A stretch of 45,179 nt of DNA, taken from positions 1-45,179 of the forward strand of contig JAGBDS010000025.1 in assembly GCA_017937405.1 (NCBI GenBank). The letters are read 5' to 3'. Made by a program: the position numbers and the translations under genes. Shown here piece after piece: positions 1 to 7,849 of this stretch; position 1 is the stretch's first letter, and every line of letters begins with the position of its first letter. The notes under the pieces are model-generated. The model was not told the origin of the DNA, did no database searches, and was given only the letters and a program-made list of their open reading frames with translations. This DNA comes from Oscillibacter sp. Its GTDB lineage: Bacteria > Bacillota > Clostridia > Oscillospirales > Oscillospiraceae.

Positions 1-18
1 CTGCCGAAGTTCTCCCAT
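1..18 (-). CDS. 5' end of a leftward gene, truncated by the window edge
   Basis: An ATG at 18 is preceded on the minus strand by a strong Shine-Dalgarno GGAGG (about 8 nt upstream), so a leftward gene begins here with M-G-E-L-R-Q and leaves the window. Six codons are too few to name a product. It lies downstream of the primase-helicase gene in the same direction, with a 419-bp gap carrying an inverted repeat and phased A-tracts, so it probably has its own promoter. Confidence 0.55.
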
Positions 19-40
19 TGTGATCTACCTCCGTTTTTCG

Positions 41-73
41 CGTAGAGTTCACGCATAGTGCGTGGACTTTACG
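41..73. repeat. Imperfect inverted repeat, possible operator upstream of the leftward gene
   Basis: Arms 41-55 and 59-73 are reverse complements over 15 bp with two mismatches. The innermost CACGCA-TAG-TGCGTG is perfect. It lies 23-55 bp upstream of the start codon at 18, where a regulator of that gene would bind. A -10-like TATAGA lies just outside it on the minus strand. Whether it acts as an operator is inference. Confidence 0.45.
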
Positions 74-140
74 TTCTATACGGTGGTATTCTCTCATTTT
101 CGCGGGTGATCTTCAATCCGCCGCTACATTTGACGCTTAC

Positions 141-280
141 ACAGACAGCGCCGGAATACCCGGAAAACGCAGGTTCAAAGAGGCCTAAAGAGTAAGTGAA
201 AACGAGTGGAAATGACTAAAAACCATCAAAAACGGCCGAAAAAAGTTTTTCCGGATTGTTTGGGACTGTGGTGGAACAGA
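141..280 (+). repeat. Diverged 140-bp direct repeat, copy 1
   Basis: Ungapped alignment with 5047-5186 gives 88 identities in 140 positions, including a perfect core TTTGGGACTGTGG near the right end (259-271). In both copies one frame reads Q-T-x-x-E-Y-x-E-x-A-x-x-K-x-x-K-x and ends at a stop in the same place, so the left part may be a decayed gene 3' end. The two copies bracket the primase-helicase and DUF4143 genes, as attachment sites or element ends of an integrated island would. Confidence 0.5.
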
Positions 281-353
281 ACGAATTAAAAGAGATTAAA
301 AAGTGTTAGAAAGAGCCAAAAAGAATAAAGAGAGCCAGGAAAAAGGTCAAAAA
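186..353. other. Phased A-tracts in a gene-free stretch (19-437)
   Basis: Runs of 3-6 A recur with centres near 187, 200, 211, 220, 230, 242 and again 289, 300, 311, 320, 328, 342, 351, close to one helical turn apart. Such phasing is known to bend DNA. It overlaps direct-repeat copy 1 and lies between the stop of the primase-helicase (438) and the leftward gene at 18. No coding region, RNA gene or hairpin terminator was recognised in 19-437 apart from the inverted repeat at 41-73. Confidence 0.4.
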
Positions 354-437
354 GTTCTCCCGTCATATGTTGTAGGAGGTTAGAACCACATGGATATGCG
401 AGGGAATGTGTATTCCTTATCCGAACATCACCATTTA

Positions 438-3362
438 CTACATTTCTTCAATCATCATCTGTTCTTCACAATTCTCTTGAGACAACCCCAGAAGTTCACC
501 GGCAACATCGGAGTTCACAAAACGCAGCACCTCAGCGTCTTTTCTTCCGAAAGCAAAGAAATCCACATTTCCATACCAGACTACGCTTTCGTCAATAACA
601 GCGTATCGCTGCTGCAGTTCTTGATGAGTGAGCACTTGTATTCCCGTTTGCCGCAAGAGCAGGAGCGTTTCCTGAATCTCCGATTGGTGGATGATCTCAT
701 AACTCTCAACTTCCCTTGTGTGGACAGTCACAGTCATGCCAGCAGCAACGATTTCCTGCAGAGCAGGCAGTAATTTGCTGACGCGGCCTTTTTGAATATA
801 TGGACTGAAAACTACAACGCTCCTGGCTGTATTGCTCAAATCCTGCTCAAAGGCTGCCGCAGAAGTATGACCATCATAAATCATGCAGACATGGTCGTCA
901 TGTGCACCGAATTTCACTTGATAACCAAGTTCCGCATACCCCTTCAGCCGCTTATGATACATTCGCTCCAATACCGGAACATGAACATCCACATAGTCAT
1001 AGATACGAACTTCGTTCTTTCCCTCATAGTTCCTGTGGAGCCGGCCTGCATACTGTGCCAGTGTTCCTTTCCACGAGATTGGCATTGCCAAAAGGAGCGT
1101 GTCAAGACGGGGAGAGTCAAAACCTTCTCCAATATATTTGCCGGTAGCAACGACCACAACATCCTCGTCCGGAGGAATATCCTGTAGAGCCGACAGCTTT
1201 TCCCGTTTGTCCTTCTGTTTGTCGCTGCCAACAAGCAGAAAAACATTTTGGACCTTTCCCTCCAGCAAGGACGCAAGCACCGCGGCGTGCTCTTTTCTCT
1301 CTGTGAGCAGAATGGGCGTACGGCTTTCCTGAATGAGTTTCAGCGTATCCGCTATCAGCAGATCATTTCTGTTGCTGTTTGCGACGACTCCGGCATATAG
1401 GTCCTGAATGCCGCCGGCATTCGGCAATCTGGTTCGGGTGAATCTCGGGATCACGAAATGGGAGAATGTCCGTTTTTCAGCCTGACTTTTTGCGTCGACC
1501 ATATATCGAATCGGACCACACTGCATAAAGATGATAGGATGATGTCCATCTTTTCGTACCGGAGTGGCCGAAAGGCCATAGATATACTTGGCATGGACCG
1601 ACTTCAGAATGCTTTCAAAGGTAAAGGCTGCAACATGATGGCACTCATCCACGATGATCATTCCATATTCTTCCGTGAAGGTCTTGACCGATTTTTCTTC
1701 TCCTTCAAACAGGGACTGCATAATGGCGACATCAACGATCCCGCTACGCGTGTTCTTGCCTGCGCCGATCTGACCAATCAGATGCATCTTTTTCTTCCGT
1801 CCACGCTTTTTCGGCGGTTCCGGCAACGCCTCGCGGATATCCAGAAACTGTTCCAGAGACGATTTCCACTGTTCGAGTAATGCGCTGGACTGCACAAGGA
1901 TCAAGGTGTTGACCTTGCGCTCACCGATTAGCCAGGCGCCGATCACAGTCTTACCAAACGCTGTCGTTGCGGACAAAACGCCCATATCTTCAGCAAGCAA
2001 TGCCTGCGCCGCCGGTTCTTGTTCCGGGCGCAGGGTTCCCCGAAACGAAACATCAATGGGGCGTCCCGTGTATCTGAGGTCATCCAGGGCGAATGGAACA
2101 TCATGCTGCTCGAACAGCTCCATGACCGCATCCAGACAGCCCCGGGGAACGCCGATATAGGCATCATCCTCATAGCCGCAGTCCAATACACGCGGAGTCC
2201 CGTATACCGGGAGGCGCATGGCTTGCTTGGCGCGAAATTCGGGATTAGGAAAAGCGGCCAACCGTTTGATCGTATTCAGCGCAGCCTGAGAGAACCCTGC
2301 TTTTTCTATGTAGATCAAGTTGGAGAAAGTCAATTTACCCTGGAGTGGAAAGTCTTCCCTCGTCAGCTTTCTGCGAACACGTTTGTGCTTCCACGGCGCT
2401 TGTTTTTCCTCCGTGTCTGCCAAGTCCCCCATATCTCCGTCGCGGCAAAGCTGCCGCAGACATTCCTCTAACTGCTCTGGCGTGATTCTCGGCAAAGAGG
2501 ATAGGAAAGCCCACTGATCTTTATAAGGAACAAAGTAATCATCGACAAACAGGGAGTTTCCGCTTTTCTGCGCCTGCCCTTGGAAGGGCAGCGCGATCAG
2601 ATTTCCAAAACCGCCTTTCGGAACGGTGTCTTGCGAAGGAAACAATCTGTCATAGGAGGAAAAGGATAGTTCGTGCCGACAGGTCATCGTTTGAGTAAGC
2701 AGGCTGCTGCCCAAGCGCCGTGCGTCTGCTGCCGGCACTGGTTCCGAGAAGAAAAACCACACATGAGCGCCGTTGCCTGAGCGCGAACGCTCTGTCGCTG
2801 GAGTGAGTCCTGTGTTTTGGCAACATTTACAAAACGCAGTCACATCGGCCTGCCAGTTTTCCTCATCAAAGTCTGCGGCTAACAGCCATGTCGTATTGTT
2901 TTCCAACATGGGATATATGGCAACAACATCACGGCACAGCGGGTCACGTCCCATTAAATGTGCCTTGACGACTTCCTCGGTCAGCGGCAGAAATTCCCGG
3001 TTTGGGCAATCCGGACAACGGTATTTCTTTTTATCGCACAATTCGGGCTCCCACTCATGTTTGCACACCGGCGTGTAACCGCTTTTTCCGGTTTTAATAC
3101 TATGATATCGCCTGGCATATACATTCTCTCGTCCTTTAAATACAGACAAAAAGAATTCGATTTTTTCCTGTGTTGTGCTGTTTCTATGAACTGGGGTGGC
3201 TTGTTCAGATATCAAGGAGCGCTTTTGCCAAAGCTGTGCTGAGCACACATATTTTTCTCCTGAATCATTTGCACAGAGGATCAAGTTTTCCTCCTGATCC
3301 AATGAGGGAAGCTGCTCAAGGAAGGTATAGATTTGATCGCGTATCAACGCTGTTTTATGCAA
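438..3362 (-). CDS. TOTE-type primase-helicase with degenerate PLD-like C-terminus
   Basis: A 974-aa protein that resembles the primase-helicase component of TOTE conflict systems. Domains in order: a cysteine-rich segment (about 100-121, C-H-x-W ... C-x2-C-x2-C) typical of the family; an archaeo-eukaryotic primase-like domain with acidic motif AADFD (162-166) and GAHVW (198-202); and an SF2 helicase with Walker A-like TTAFGKT (466-472), DECHH (572-576), SAT (598-600) and motif VI YAGRLHR (771-777). The tail (about 830-960) resembles a phospholipase-D fold but lacks the HxK of the HKD motif (RYAVIDESVVWYGN). The start is TTG at 3362, with GGGAGGA about 6 nt upstream; the ATG just upstream is out of frame. 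It lies 34 nt after the DUF4143 gene and may be co-transcribed. Nucleic-acid synthesis or unwinding during conflict with invaders is inferred from the family. Confidence 0.85.
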   Translation of the reverse strand: MHKTALIRDQIYTFLEQLPSLDQEENLILCANDSGEKYVCSAQLWQKRSLISEQATPVHRNSTTQEKIEFFLSVFKGRENVYARRYHSIKTGKSGYTPVCKHEWEPELCDKKKYRCPDCPNREFLPLTEEVVKAHLMGRDPLCRDVVAIYPMLENNTTWLLAADFDEENWQADVTAFCKCCQNTGLTPATERSRSGNGAHVWFFFSEPVPAADARRLGSSLLTQTMTCRHELSFSSYDRLFPSQDTVPKGGFGNLIALPFQGQAQKSGNSLFVDDYFVPYKDQWAFLSSLPRITPEQLEECLRQLCRDGDMGDLADTEEKQAPWKHKRVRRKLTREDFPLQGKLTFSNLIYIEKAGFSQAALNTIKRLAAFPNPEFRAKQAMRLPVYGTPRVLDCGYEDDAYIGVPRGCLDAVMELFEQHDVPFALDDLRYTGRPIDVSFRGTLRPEQEPAAQALLAEDMGVLSATTAFGKTVIGAWLIGERKVNTLILVQSSALLEQWKSSLEQFLDIREALPEPPKKRGRKKKMHLIGQIGAGKNTRSGIVDVAIMQSLFEGEEKSVKTFTEEYGMIIVDECHHVAAFTFESILKSVHAKYIYGLSATPVRKDGHHPIIFMQCGPIRYMVDAKSQAEKRTFSHFVIPRFTRTRLPNAGGIQDLYAGVVANSNRNDLLIADTLKLIQESRTPILLTERKEHAAVLASLLEGKVQNVFLLVGSDKQKDKREKLSALQDIPPDEDVVVVATGKYIGEGFDSPRLDTLLLAMPISWKGTLAQYAGRLHRNYEGKNEVRIYDYVDVHVPVLERMYHKRLKGYAELGYQVKFGAHDDHVCMIYDGHTSAAAFEQDLSNTARSVVVFSPYIQKGRVSKLLPALQEIVAAGMTVTVHTREVESYEIIHQSEIQETLLLLRQTGIQVLTHQELQQRYAVIDESVVWYGNVDFFAFGRKDAEVLRFVNSDVAGELLGLSQENCEEQMMIEEM

Positions 3363-3396
3363 GCAGATTCCTCCCTCATGTATATTTTAAGTTTCT

Positions 3397-4737
3397 TTAC
3401 AGGCTTGATTCTGCCAAGTATCGCTTCAGCAAGAAAGCGCAGAAGTAAGGGAATGTATAGATGCTGTCACTGTATCCGATGTTTCCCCCCGTGAATTTGA
3501 TTCCGCAATGAATATCGGAGTATTTATCACTGCTGATTAAAGTTCTCATGGATTTGGCGGTCCCGTTTTTCGCCTTTACTTCAAGCGGAATCAATGATTT
3601 TGCCGTTCTGACAAAGAAGTCTTGCTCTAATGTCGAATCATCACGTTTATAATAATAGAGCTTGTATCCTGCTTTCACCAGTGCTTCTCCCACGGCATTC
3701 TCATAGAGTGCGCCTTTGTAGACACCGAGATTTTTGTTGGCACGCAGGTCTTCCTGTGCTTCTTCGTCAAGCATCGCTACAAGCAAACCGCTGTCTGCAA
3801 AGTAGATTTTATATTTCGTGTCATCGTAATTGCCCTGGAGCGGTAGTTCGGGGAAATTCAGGCAATAGCAGATATTGACCATTCCCGCATCATCCAGCCA
3901 TTCGATGCAGCCGCGGTAGTCACGGAACCGTGCGCCGGAAGCGACTTTTGAAATTTGAAATTTTTTATTGTCTTTCGCCAATTGTACCGGGATATGATTG
4001 AACACATTCAGTATTCTCGTCTGGTCCATGCCTTCGGCATATTTGCGAATATCTTCTTTGTAATCAGCGATGAGCTGCCTTTGGACTTCGAGCGAACCTT
4101 CAAATGTTCCCTTTGAGATAAACTCACGAACGACTGCAGGCATTCCTCCCAAGATGCAGTAGTCAAGGAAAAGTTCGCTGCACACTGACATTTCTACCGC
4201 ATTGAAGGGAGTGAGGCTCCGCATATGTTCCAGCATATCTTCGATGAAGCTATCGTCATAGCCCTTTGCCCACAGGAATTCCTCAAAATCCAGAGAGAAC
4301 ATCTCATAATCCGATTTGTAGCCGACGCTGTTGCTTTCGATTTTCCGGTAGTTGATGCCCAGCATGGAGCCGCTGCAGATCACATCGAATCTGCCATCGA
4401 TTTTAAAGAACTTCAGTGCTGTAGCAATATCCGGGAACTCCTGCAGTTCATCAAAAAATATCAGGGTTTCACCTTCGATAAACCGTTTGGACGGGTCCAT
4501 TCTGGAAATGTTCTTGATGATGTCCTCTGCCTTGTATCCATCTGCTGTAATCATCTTATACTTCGGCTCTTCTACAAAATTGATACAGATCACACTTTTG
4601 TAGTTCATCTCTCCAAACCTTTTGATTGATTCCGTCTTGCCTACCTGTCGTGGTCCCTTGACAATCAACGGCTTTCTGTCAGGATTTTCTTTCCAAGCAG
4701 CTAAGAAAGCATCAATTTTTCGCTTCAAGTAAAGCAT
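3397..4737 (-). CDS. AAA-type ATPase with C-terminal DUF4143
   Basis: A 446-aa protein of the common 'ATP-binding protein/DUF4143' family: N-terminal AAA ATPase with Walker A GPRQVGKT (near residue 29) and Walker B-like LIFFDELQE (near 95), then a C-terminal DUF4143/nuclease-like region with E-x-D-F-F-V-R and LEVKAKNG, the arrangement of a PD-(D/E)xK-like fold. The ATG at 4737 has AGGAGG 8 nt upstream and is preferred over the ATG at 4788. Members are widespread in anaerobes and often sit in variable or defence regions, but no defined function is established. The primase-helicase follows on the same strand. It is more AT-rich than the core genes. Confidence 0.85.
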   Translation of the reverse strand: MLYLKRKIDAFLAAWKENPDRKPLIVKGPRQVGKTESIKRFGEMNYKSVICINFVEEPKYKMITADGYKAEDIIKNISRMDPSKRFIEGETLIFFDELQEFPDIATALKFFKIDGRFDVICSGSMLGINYRKIESNSVGYKSDYEMFSLDFEEFLWAKGYDDSFIEDMLEHMRSLTPFNAVEMSVCSELFLDYCILGGMPAVVREFISKGTFEGSLEVQRQLIADYKEDIRKYAEGMDQTRILNVFNHIPVQLAKDNKKFQISKVASGARFRDYRGCIEWLDDAGMVNICYCLNFPELPLQGNYDDTKYKIYFADSGLLVAMLDEEAQEDLRANKNLGVYKGALYENAVGEALVKAGYKLYYYKRDDSTLEQDFFVRTAKSLIPLEVKAKNGTAKSMRTLISSDKYSDIHCGIKFTGGNIGYSDSIYTFPYFCAFLLKRYLAESSL

Positions 4738-4988
4738 ATCGGTCGCCTCCTTTGCTGTTATTATAGTGGCAGAGAGTGTAGAAATCAATCGAATTCACAA
4801 AAAATAAGTGAATATTTTGCTTGCTATCACATTTTATGGGCGAGTTGTTCACTTAACCACACAAATTCTAAAAGACTCCCTGCACAGTGTCAGGCCTTAT
4901 TCTTTGTTTGTGCAGCGCATATTTTGACGTGTACCTCTGCAGAAAACTGTTGTGCAATTTCTAAATCAGAGTTACAATTCAACCAATT

Positions 4989-5030
4989 AAAACCGCCTCT
5001 GCTCAAGCTATTGAGCAGAGGCGGTTTTTT
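4989..5030. terminator. Strong bidirectional rho-independent terminator
   Basis: A perfect 18-bp stem (4989-5006 with 5011-5028) and a GCTA loop are followed by a T-run on the + strand and TTTT on the minus strand. It separates the fic module from the DUF4143 gene, which must therefore be transcribed from 4740-4988. That segment is AT-rich and holds no gene. Confidence 0.85.
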
Positions 5031-5046
5031 GACCACATGAATTGCC

Positions 5047-5186
5047 ACAGACACTTTCGGAATATACGGAATATGCCGCTGCGAAGAGTGCTAAACAATA
5101 ACCTGATTGGAGCAAAAATGATTAAAAAGCATTGGAAACAAGCAGAAAAACTGAAAAACACTCCTTTGGGACTGTGGCGGACTGGA
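5047..5186 (+). repeat. Diverged 140-bp direct repeat, copy 2
   Basis: Partner of 141-280 (63 percent identity, no gaps). The core TTTGGGACTGTGG is at 5165-5177. Its right end overlaps the 3' end of the disrupted fic reading frame, so fic may have acquired its present C-terminus at the repeat. If the repeats are element ends, fic is the gene at the junction. Confidence 0.5.
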
Positions 5187-5711
5187 TTGTTGCGATCATC
5201 AACAAGTCACCGTCCACTTCCGACCAATTTAGGTCATATCCGGCATTGCGAATAAGTTGCGTAAGAAAAGCCGCTGGGTACGGCCATTACCTTCTCGAAA
5301 GGGGTGTAGGTCATTGGTTACACAGTAAAAGTCTACAATCTCGTCCACAAACTCGCCGTGAGGTAAGTTGTTGAAGTAATTTCGCTCCTTAAGGCGGTGG
5401 AAAATCAGCTCCGCCTGACGCTCGATGTTTTCTGCGGAACAAAACCGGGTACCCTTCTTGCTGATATCCACCGTGCGGATTTGACCTGCCCAATCGTACA
5501 GGTCAGAGAATAGAAAATGGTGGACAGCCTTGTAATGGGTAAAGTCGAAACTGTCTGCTTTGGGATGCTCCATCCATTCCGCACTGCGGGCAGACACCAG
5601 AACCGTTTCCACCTCGTTGAGTTTGGCCTCATCATGGATGTCAAATTTGTTTATCAACACAGCCGTGCCGGGGTAGCAGTTATCGGCGATTGGGTCAAGA
5701 CTGTATCCCAT
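5122..5711 (-). pseudogene. Fic/DOC-family AMP-transferase toxin, frameshifted near the C-terminus
   Basis: The open frame encodes 160 aa with the complete Fic motif HPFREGNGR (136-144), which binds ATP and carries the catalytic histidine for transfer of AMP to target proteins. Full-length relatives are about 200 aa. The frame stops at 5229, but after TT at 5246-5247 the next frame continues with the expected family sequence (N-A-G-Y-D-L-N-W-S-E-V, then M-I-A-T-I-Q-S-A) to a stop at 5122. One missing base, probably TTT reduced to TT, explains this. The catalytic motif lies before the shift, so the short product could still be partly active. The gene begins 1 nt after the antitoxin stop. It could be a genuine lesion or a homopolymer sequencing error. 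Confidence 0.8.
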
Positions 5712-5712
5712 A

Positions 5713-5883
5713 TTACACCGCCTTTGCCGGACGACTCACGATTTCCCTTACCAAATCCGCAACGGAAACATCACCTGCCAGAAGGCGGACGCAGTCCTTT
5801 ACTGTCTGCTCTGTTACTTCAAAGCCCTCCATACGGGTGGAAGCAAGGGCGCTTTTCAGGGATGCGTACTCTCGTTCGCTCAT
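5713..5883 (-). CDS. VbhA-like antitoxin of the Fic module
   Basis: A 56-aa protein (M-S-E-R-E-Y-A-S ... P-A-K-A-V). It carries S-T-R-M-E-G at 15-20, matching the inhibitory [S/T]-x3-E-[G/N] motif with which class I antitoxins such as VbhA block the ATP pocket of their Fic partner. The Shine-Dalgarno AAAGGAG sits 9 nt before the ATG at 5883, and the fic start follows the stop by 1 nt. This gives the usual antitoxin-first order and tight coupling. The start codon lies in one arm of a long hairpin (see 5881-5938). Confidence 0.75.
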   Translation of the reverse strand: MSEREYASLKSALASTRMEGFEVTEQTVKDCVRLLAGDVSVADLVREIVSRPAKAV

Positions 5884-5938
5884 GGATTTTTGCTCCTTTC
5901 AGATAAGCAAAAATCCATGCCGCAAGGGCATGGATTTT
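5881..5938 (-). promoter_or_regulatory. Three-arm alternative hairpin between tRNA-Thr and the antitoxin start
   Basis: Read leftward, arm A (5938-5927) pairs with arm B (5921-5910) as a 12-bp hairpin ending in five Ts, a terminator for tRNA-Thr. The same arm B, extended to 5919-5906, is perfectly complementary over 14 bp to arm C (5894-5881), which contains the antitoxin start codon and leaves its Shine-Dalgarno in the loop. A:B and B:C exclude each other. No promoter fits between the terminator and the antitoxin gene, so its mRNA probably comes from read-through of the tRNA transcript. Pairing is seen in sequence; a switching role is inference. Confidence 0.55.
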
Positions 5939-5940
5939 CT

Positions 5941-6016
5941 TGGAGCTACTGAGCGGACTTGAACCGCTGGCCTGCTGATTACGAATCAGCTGCTCTACCG
6001 ACTGAGCTACAGTAGC
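5941..6016 (-). tRNA. tRNA-Thr (anticodon CGT)
   Basis: A full cloverleaf: acceptor GCTACTG/CAGTAGC, D-arm GCTC-AGTCGGTA-GAGC, anticodon stem GCTGA/TCAGC with loop TTCGTAA (anticodon CGT, reads ACG), T-arm AGCGG-TTCAAGT-CCGCT, and an encoded CCA. A promoter-like TTTTCA-17-TAAACT lies upstream and shares the AAAAAGTGTGGTA spacer sequence with the promoter of the truncated neighbour. Confidence 0.95.
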
Positions 6017-6102
6017 ATTTCTTATGAGAATTGGCTCTTTCGCCATACCCTATTTTTAGTTTACCACACTTTTTGGCTTTTGAAAAGGAATTCCTTAACT
6101 AC

Positions 6103-6157
<55 letters not shown>

Positions 6158-6178
6158 ATATTTTTTTAGCCGGAGTTG

Positions 6179-6207
6179 ATGATACCACACTTTTTTCCCA
6201 GCGTCAA
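6179..6207 (-). promoter_or_regulatory. Promoter of the truncated tRNA-Thr
   Basis: On the minus strand a -35 TTGACG and a -10 TATCAT are separated by 17 nt, 21 nt before the tRNA fragment. The spacer resembles that of the intact tRNA promoter, so the fragment is probably still transcribed. Confidence 0.6.
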
Positions 6208-6483
6208 CACCCTTTTACAGAAACCACTGGGGGCATCTGGATGGTATACGCTCGGCCCTTGTATATTACAAACTGTATATTTGCATAATCTCTTGCAATT
6301 TTATCATAGGACTTTCCTTTTTTCATTTGCATCCTATCAGATATCCCATAAAAAATTGCCGATTTTATTTGATACTTTTCTGATAAAACCGAAAATTATT
6401 TTCCTTTTTATTCCATTGTTTTTCGTTCTTTCTTTCTGTTTTTATTTTACATAAAATTTTATATAACATTCTTCTACAAAGAG

Positions 6484-6658
6484 TTATTCACATTCTCCAC
6501 ACAGTTTTCCACATATGTATTTCCTTTTATTTTCAATCTATATGGATGTATTATCCAAATTTTTACATCTTCTGTAACTCCATTTTTCCGTTTCCTTCTC
6601 CTCAGTTCAAGATTTACATAATTTCTGCTTTCCTCATGATTTCCACCTGTTTTCCACA
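6484..6658 (+). other. DnaA-box-like cluster in an AT-rich gene-free region (6158-6822)
   Basis: TTATTCACA (6484-6492) and TTTTCCACA (6505-6513, 6650-6658) match the DnaA box TTWTNCACA. TTCTCCACA (6493-6501) and TTATCCAAA (6551-6559) are one-off matches. All are in one orientation in a very T-rich stretch. No dnaA, dnaN or rpmH gene is near, so this is not the usual oriC setting. Apart from the tRNA promoter and the palindrome at 6781, nothing else was recognised between 6158 and 6822. Confidence 0.35.
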
Positions 6659-6780
6659 TTCTACGCTGTGTCTTTGTCTTTTTCCCGAAAATATCCTCTC
6701 TTTTTTATCAGAAAAAGAAGTTTTCCTGATGGCCAATGCATGTTCCACATACAATCATGCAAAGAGGACTGCATTTATAC

Positions 6781-6812
6781 AGGAAGGGCAGGCCCGCGGG
6801 CCTGCCCTTCCT
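6781..6812. terminator. Perfect GC-rich palindrome after tsaD
   Basis: Arms 6781-6796 and 6797-6812 are perfect reverse complements, 10 nt downstream of the tsaD stop. There is no U-run directly after it on the minus strand, so it may end or stabilise the polA-rimI-tsaD transcript rather than be a classical terminator. Confidence 0.6.
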
Positions 6813-6822
6813 ATATCTTTTA

Positions 6823-7830
6823 TCAATCCGCAATGTCCCTGGTAGCATAGGCATTCAGCTCCATGCCCGCCGTGTGACCCGCCAGATACTCATAATACCC
6901 CTGTGCGCCGATCATGGCGCCGTTATCGCCGCACAGCTTCAGCGGCGGCAGATACAGCTTGCAGCCCCGCTGCGCACAGGCCCGCTCCAGGTCTCCCCGG
7001 ATGACGGAGTTGGCCGCCACGCCGCCGGCCGCCGCCATGGTCTTGTAGCCGGTCTGTCTCAGCGCTTCCATGGCCCGGGGCACCAGGGTATCGCTGACGG
7101 CCTGGGCAAAGTCCTTCGCCAGCGCCGCCCGGTCCAGCTCCTCCCCCACCTGCTCCGCATGGTGGGCCAGATTCACCACCGCTGTTTTCAGGCCGGAGAA
7201 GCTCATGTCCAGGGGCGCACCATCCACATGGGCGTGAGGCAGCCTGTACACGCCGCCCTGGGACCCCTTCGCCAGGTCGTCCAGGGGCTTGCCGCCGGGA
7301 TAGGGCAGGCCCAGCACTCGGGCCGCCTTGTCGAAGCACTCCCCCGCCGCGTCGTCCCGGGTAGCGCCCAGAATGACCATATCCGTATAGTCCCGCACGT
7401 CCACGATGAGGGTGTTGCCGCCGGAGATGGCCAGCGCCAGAAACGGCGGCTCCAGCTCTGGAAACGCCAGGTAGTTGGCGGCGATGTGGCCCCGGACGTG
7501 GTGAACGGGGATGAGGGGCACATTCAGCGCGTAAGCTACGGACTTGGCGAAGCTCAAGCCCACCAGCACCGCCCCGATGAGCCCCGGGGCGTACGTCACT
7601 GCCACGGCGTCGATGTCCGCCCGGGTACAGCCCGCGTCGGACAGCGCCTTTTCCGTCAGGGCCGCGATGGCCTCCACATGCTTCCGGGAGGCGATCTCCG
7701 GCACCACGCCGCCGTAGAGGGCATGCATATCCGCCTGGGATGCGATAGCGTCGGACAGCACACGCCGCCCGTCCTCCACCACCGCCACGGCAGTCTCGTC
7801 ACAGGAGGATTCAAAAGCCAGAATTTTCAA
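6823..7830 (-). CDS. tsaD: tRNA N6-adenosine threonylcarbamoyltransferase TsaD
   Basis: A 335-aa protein, normal length for TsaD (Kae1/Gcp). It transfers the threonylcarbamoyl group from TC-AMP to A37 of ANN-decoding tRNAs, together with TsaB and TsaE. Seen: N-terminal MKILAFESSCDET, the metal-binding H-V-R-G-H (111-115), the ASKH-like segment LALAISGGNTLIV, and C-terminal CGDNGAMIGA. It is the last gene of polA-rimI-GNAT-tsaD. Proximity to rimI is common in bacteria; tsaB and tsaE are not in the window. Confidence 0.97.
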   Translation of the reverse strand: MKILAFESSCDETAVAVVEDGRRVLSDAIASQADMHALYGGVVPEIASRKHVEAIAALTEKALSDAGCTRADIDAVAVTYAPGLIGAVLVGLSFAKSVAYALNVPLIPVHHVRGHIAANYLAFPELEPPFLALAISGGNTLIVDVRDYTDMVILGATRDDAAGECFDKAARVLGLPYPGGKPLDDLAKGSQGGVYRLPHAHVDGAPLDMSFSGLKTAVVNLAHHAEQVGEELDRAALAKDFAQAVSDTLVPRAMEALRQTGYKTMAAAGGVAANSVIRGDLERACAQRGCKLYLPPLKLCGDNGAMIGAQGYYEYLAGHTAGMELNAYATRDIAD

Positions 7831-7849
7831 CTTATGTCACTTCTTTCTC

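Noticed and set aside
6474-6659. 61-codon minus frame in the AT-rich gap
   Set aside because: No ribosome-binding site, low-complexity Lys/Arg/Asn composition.
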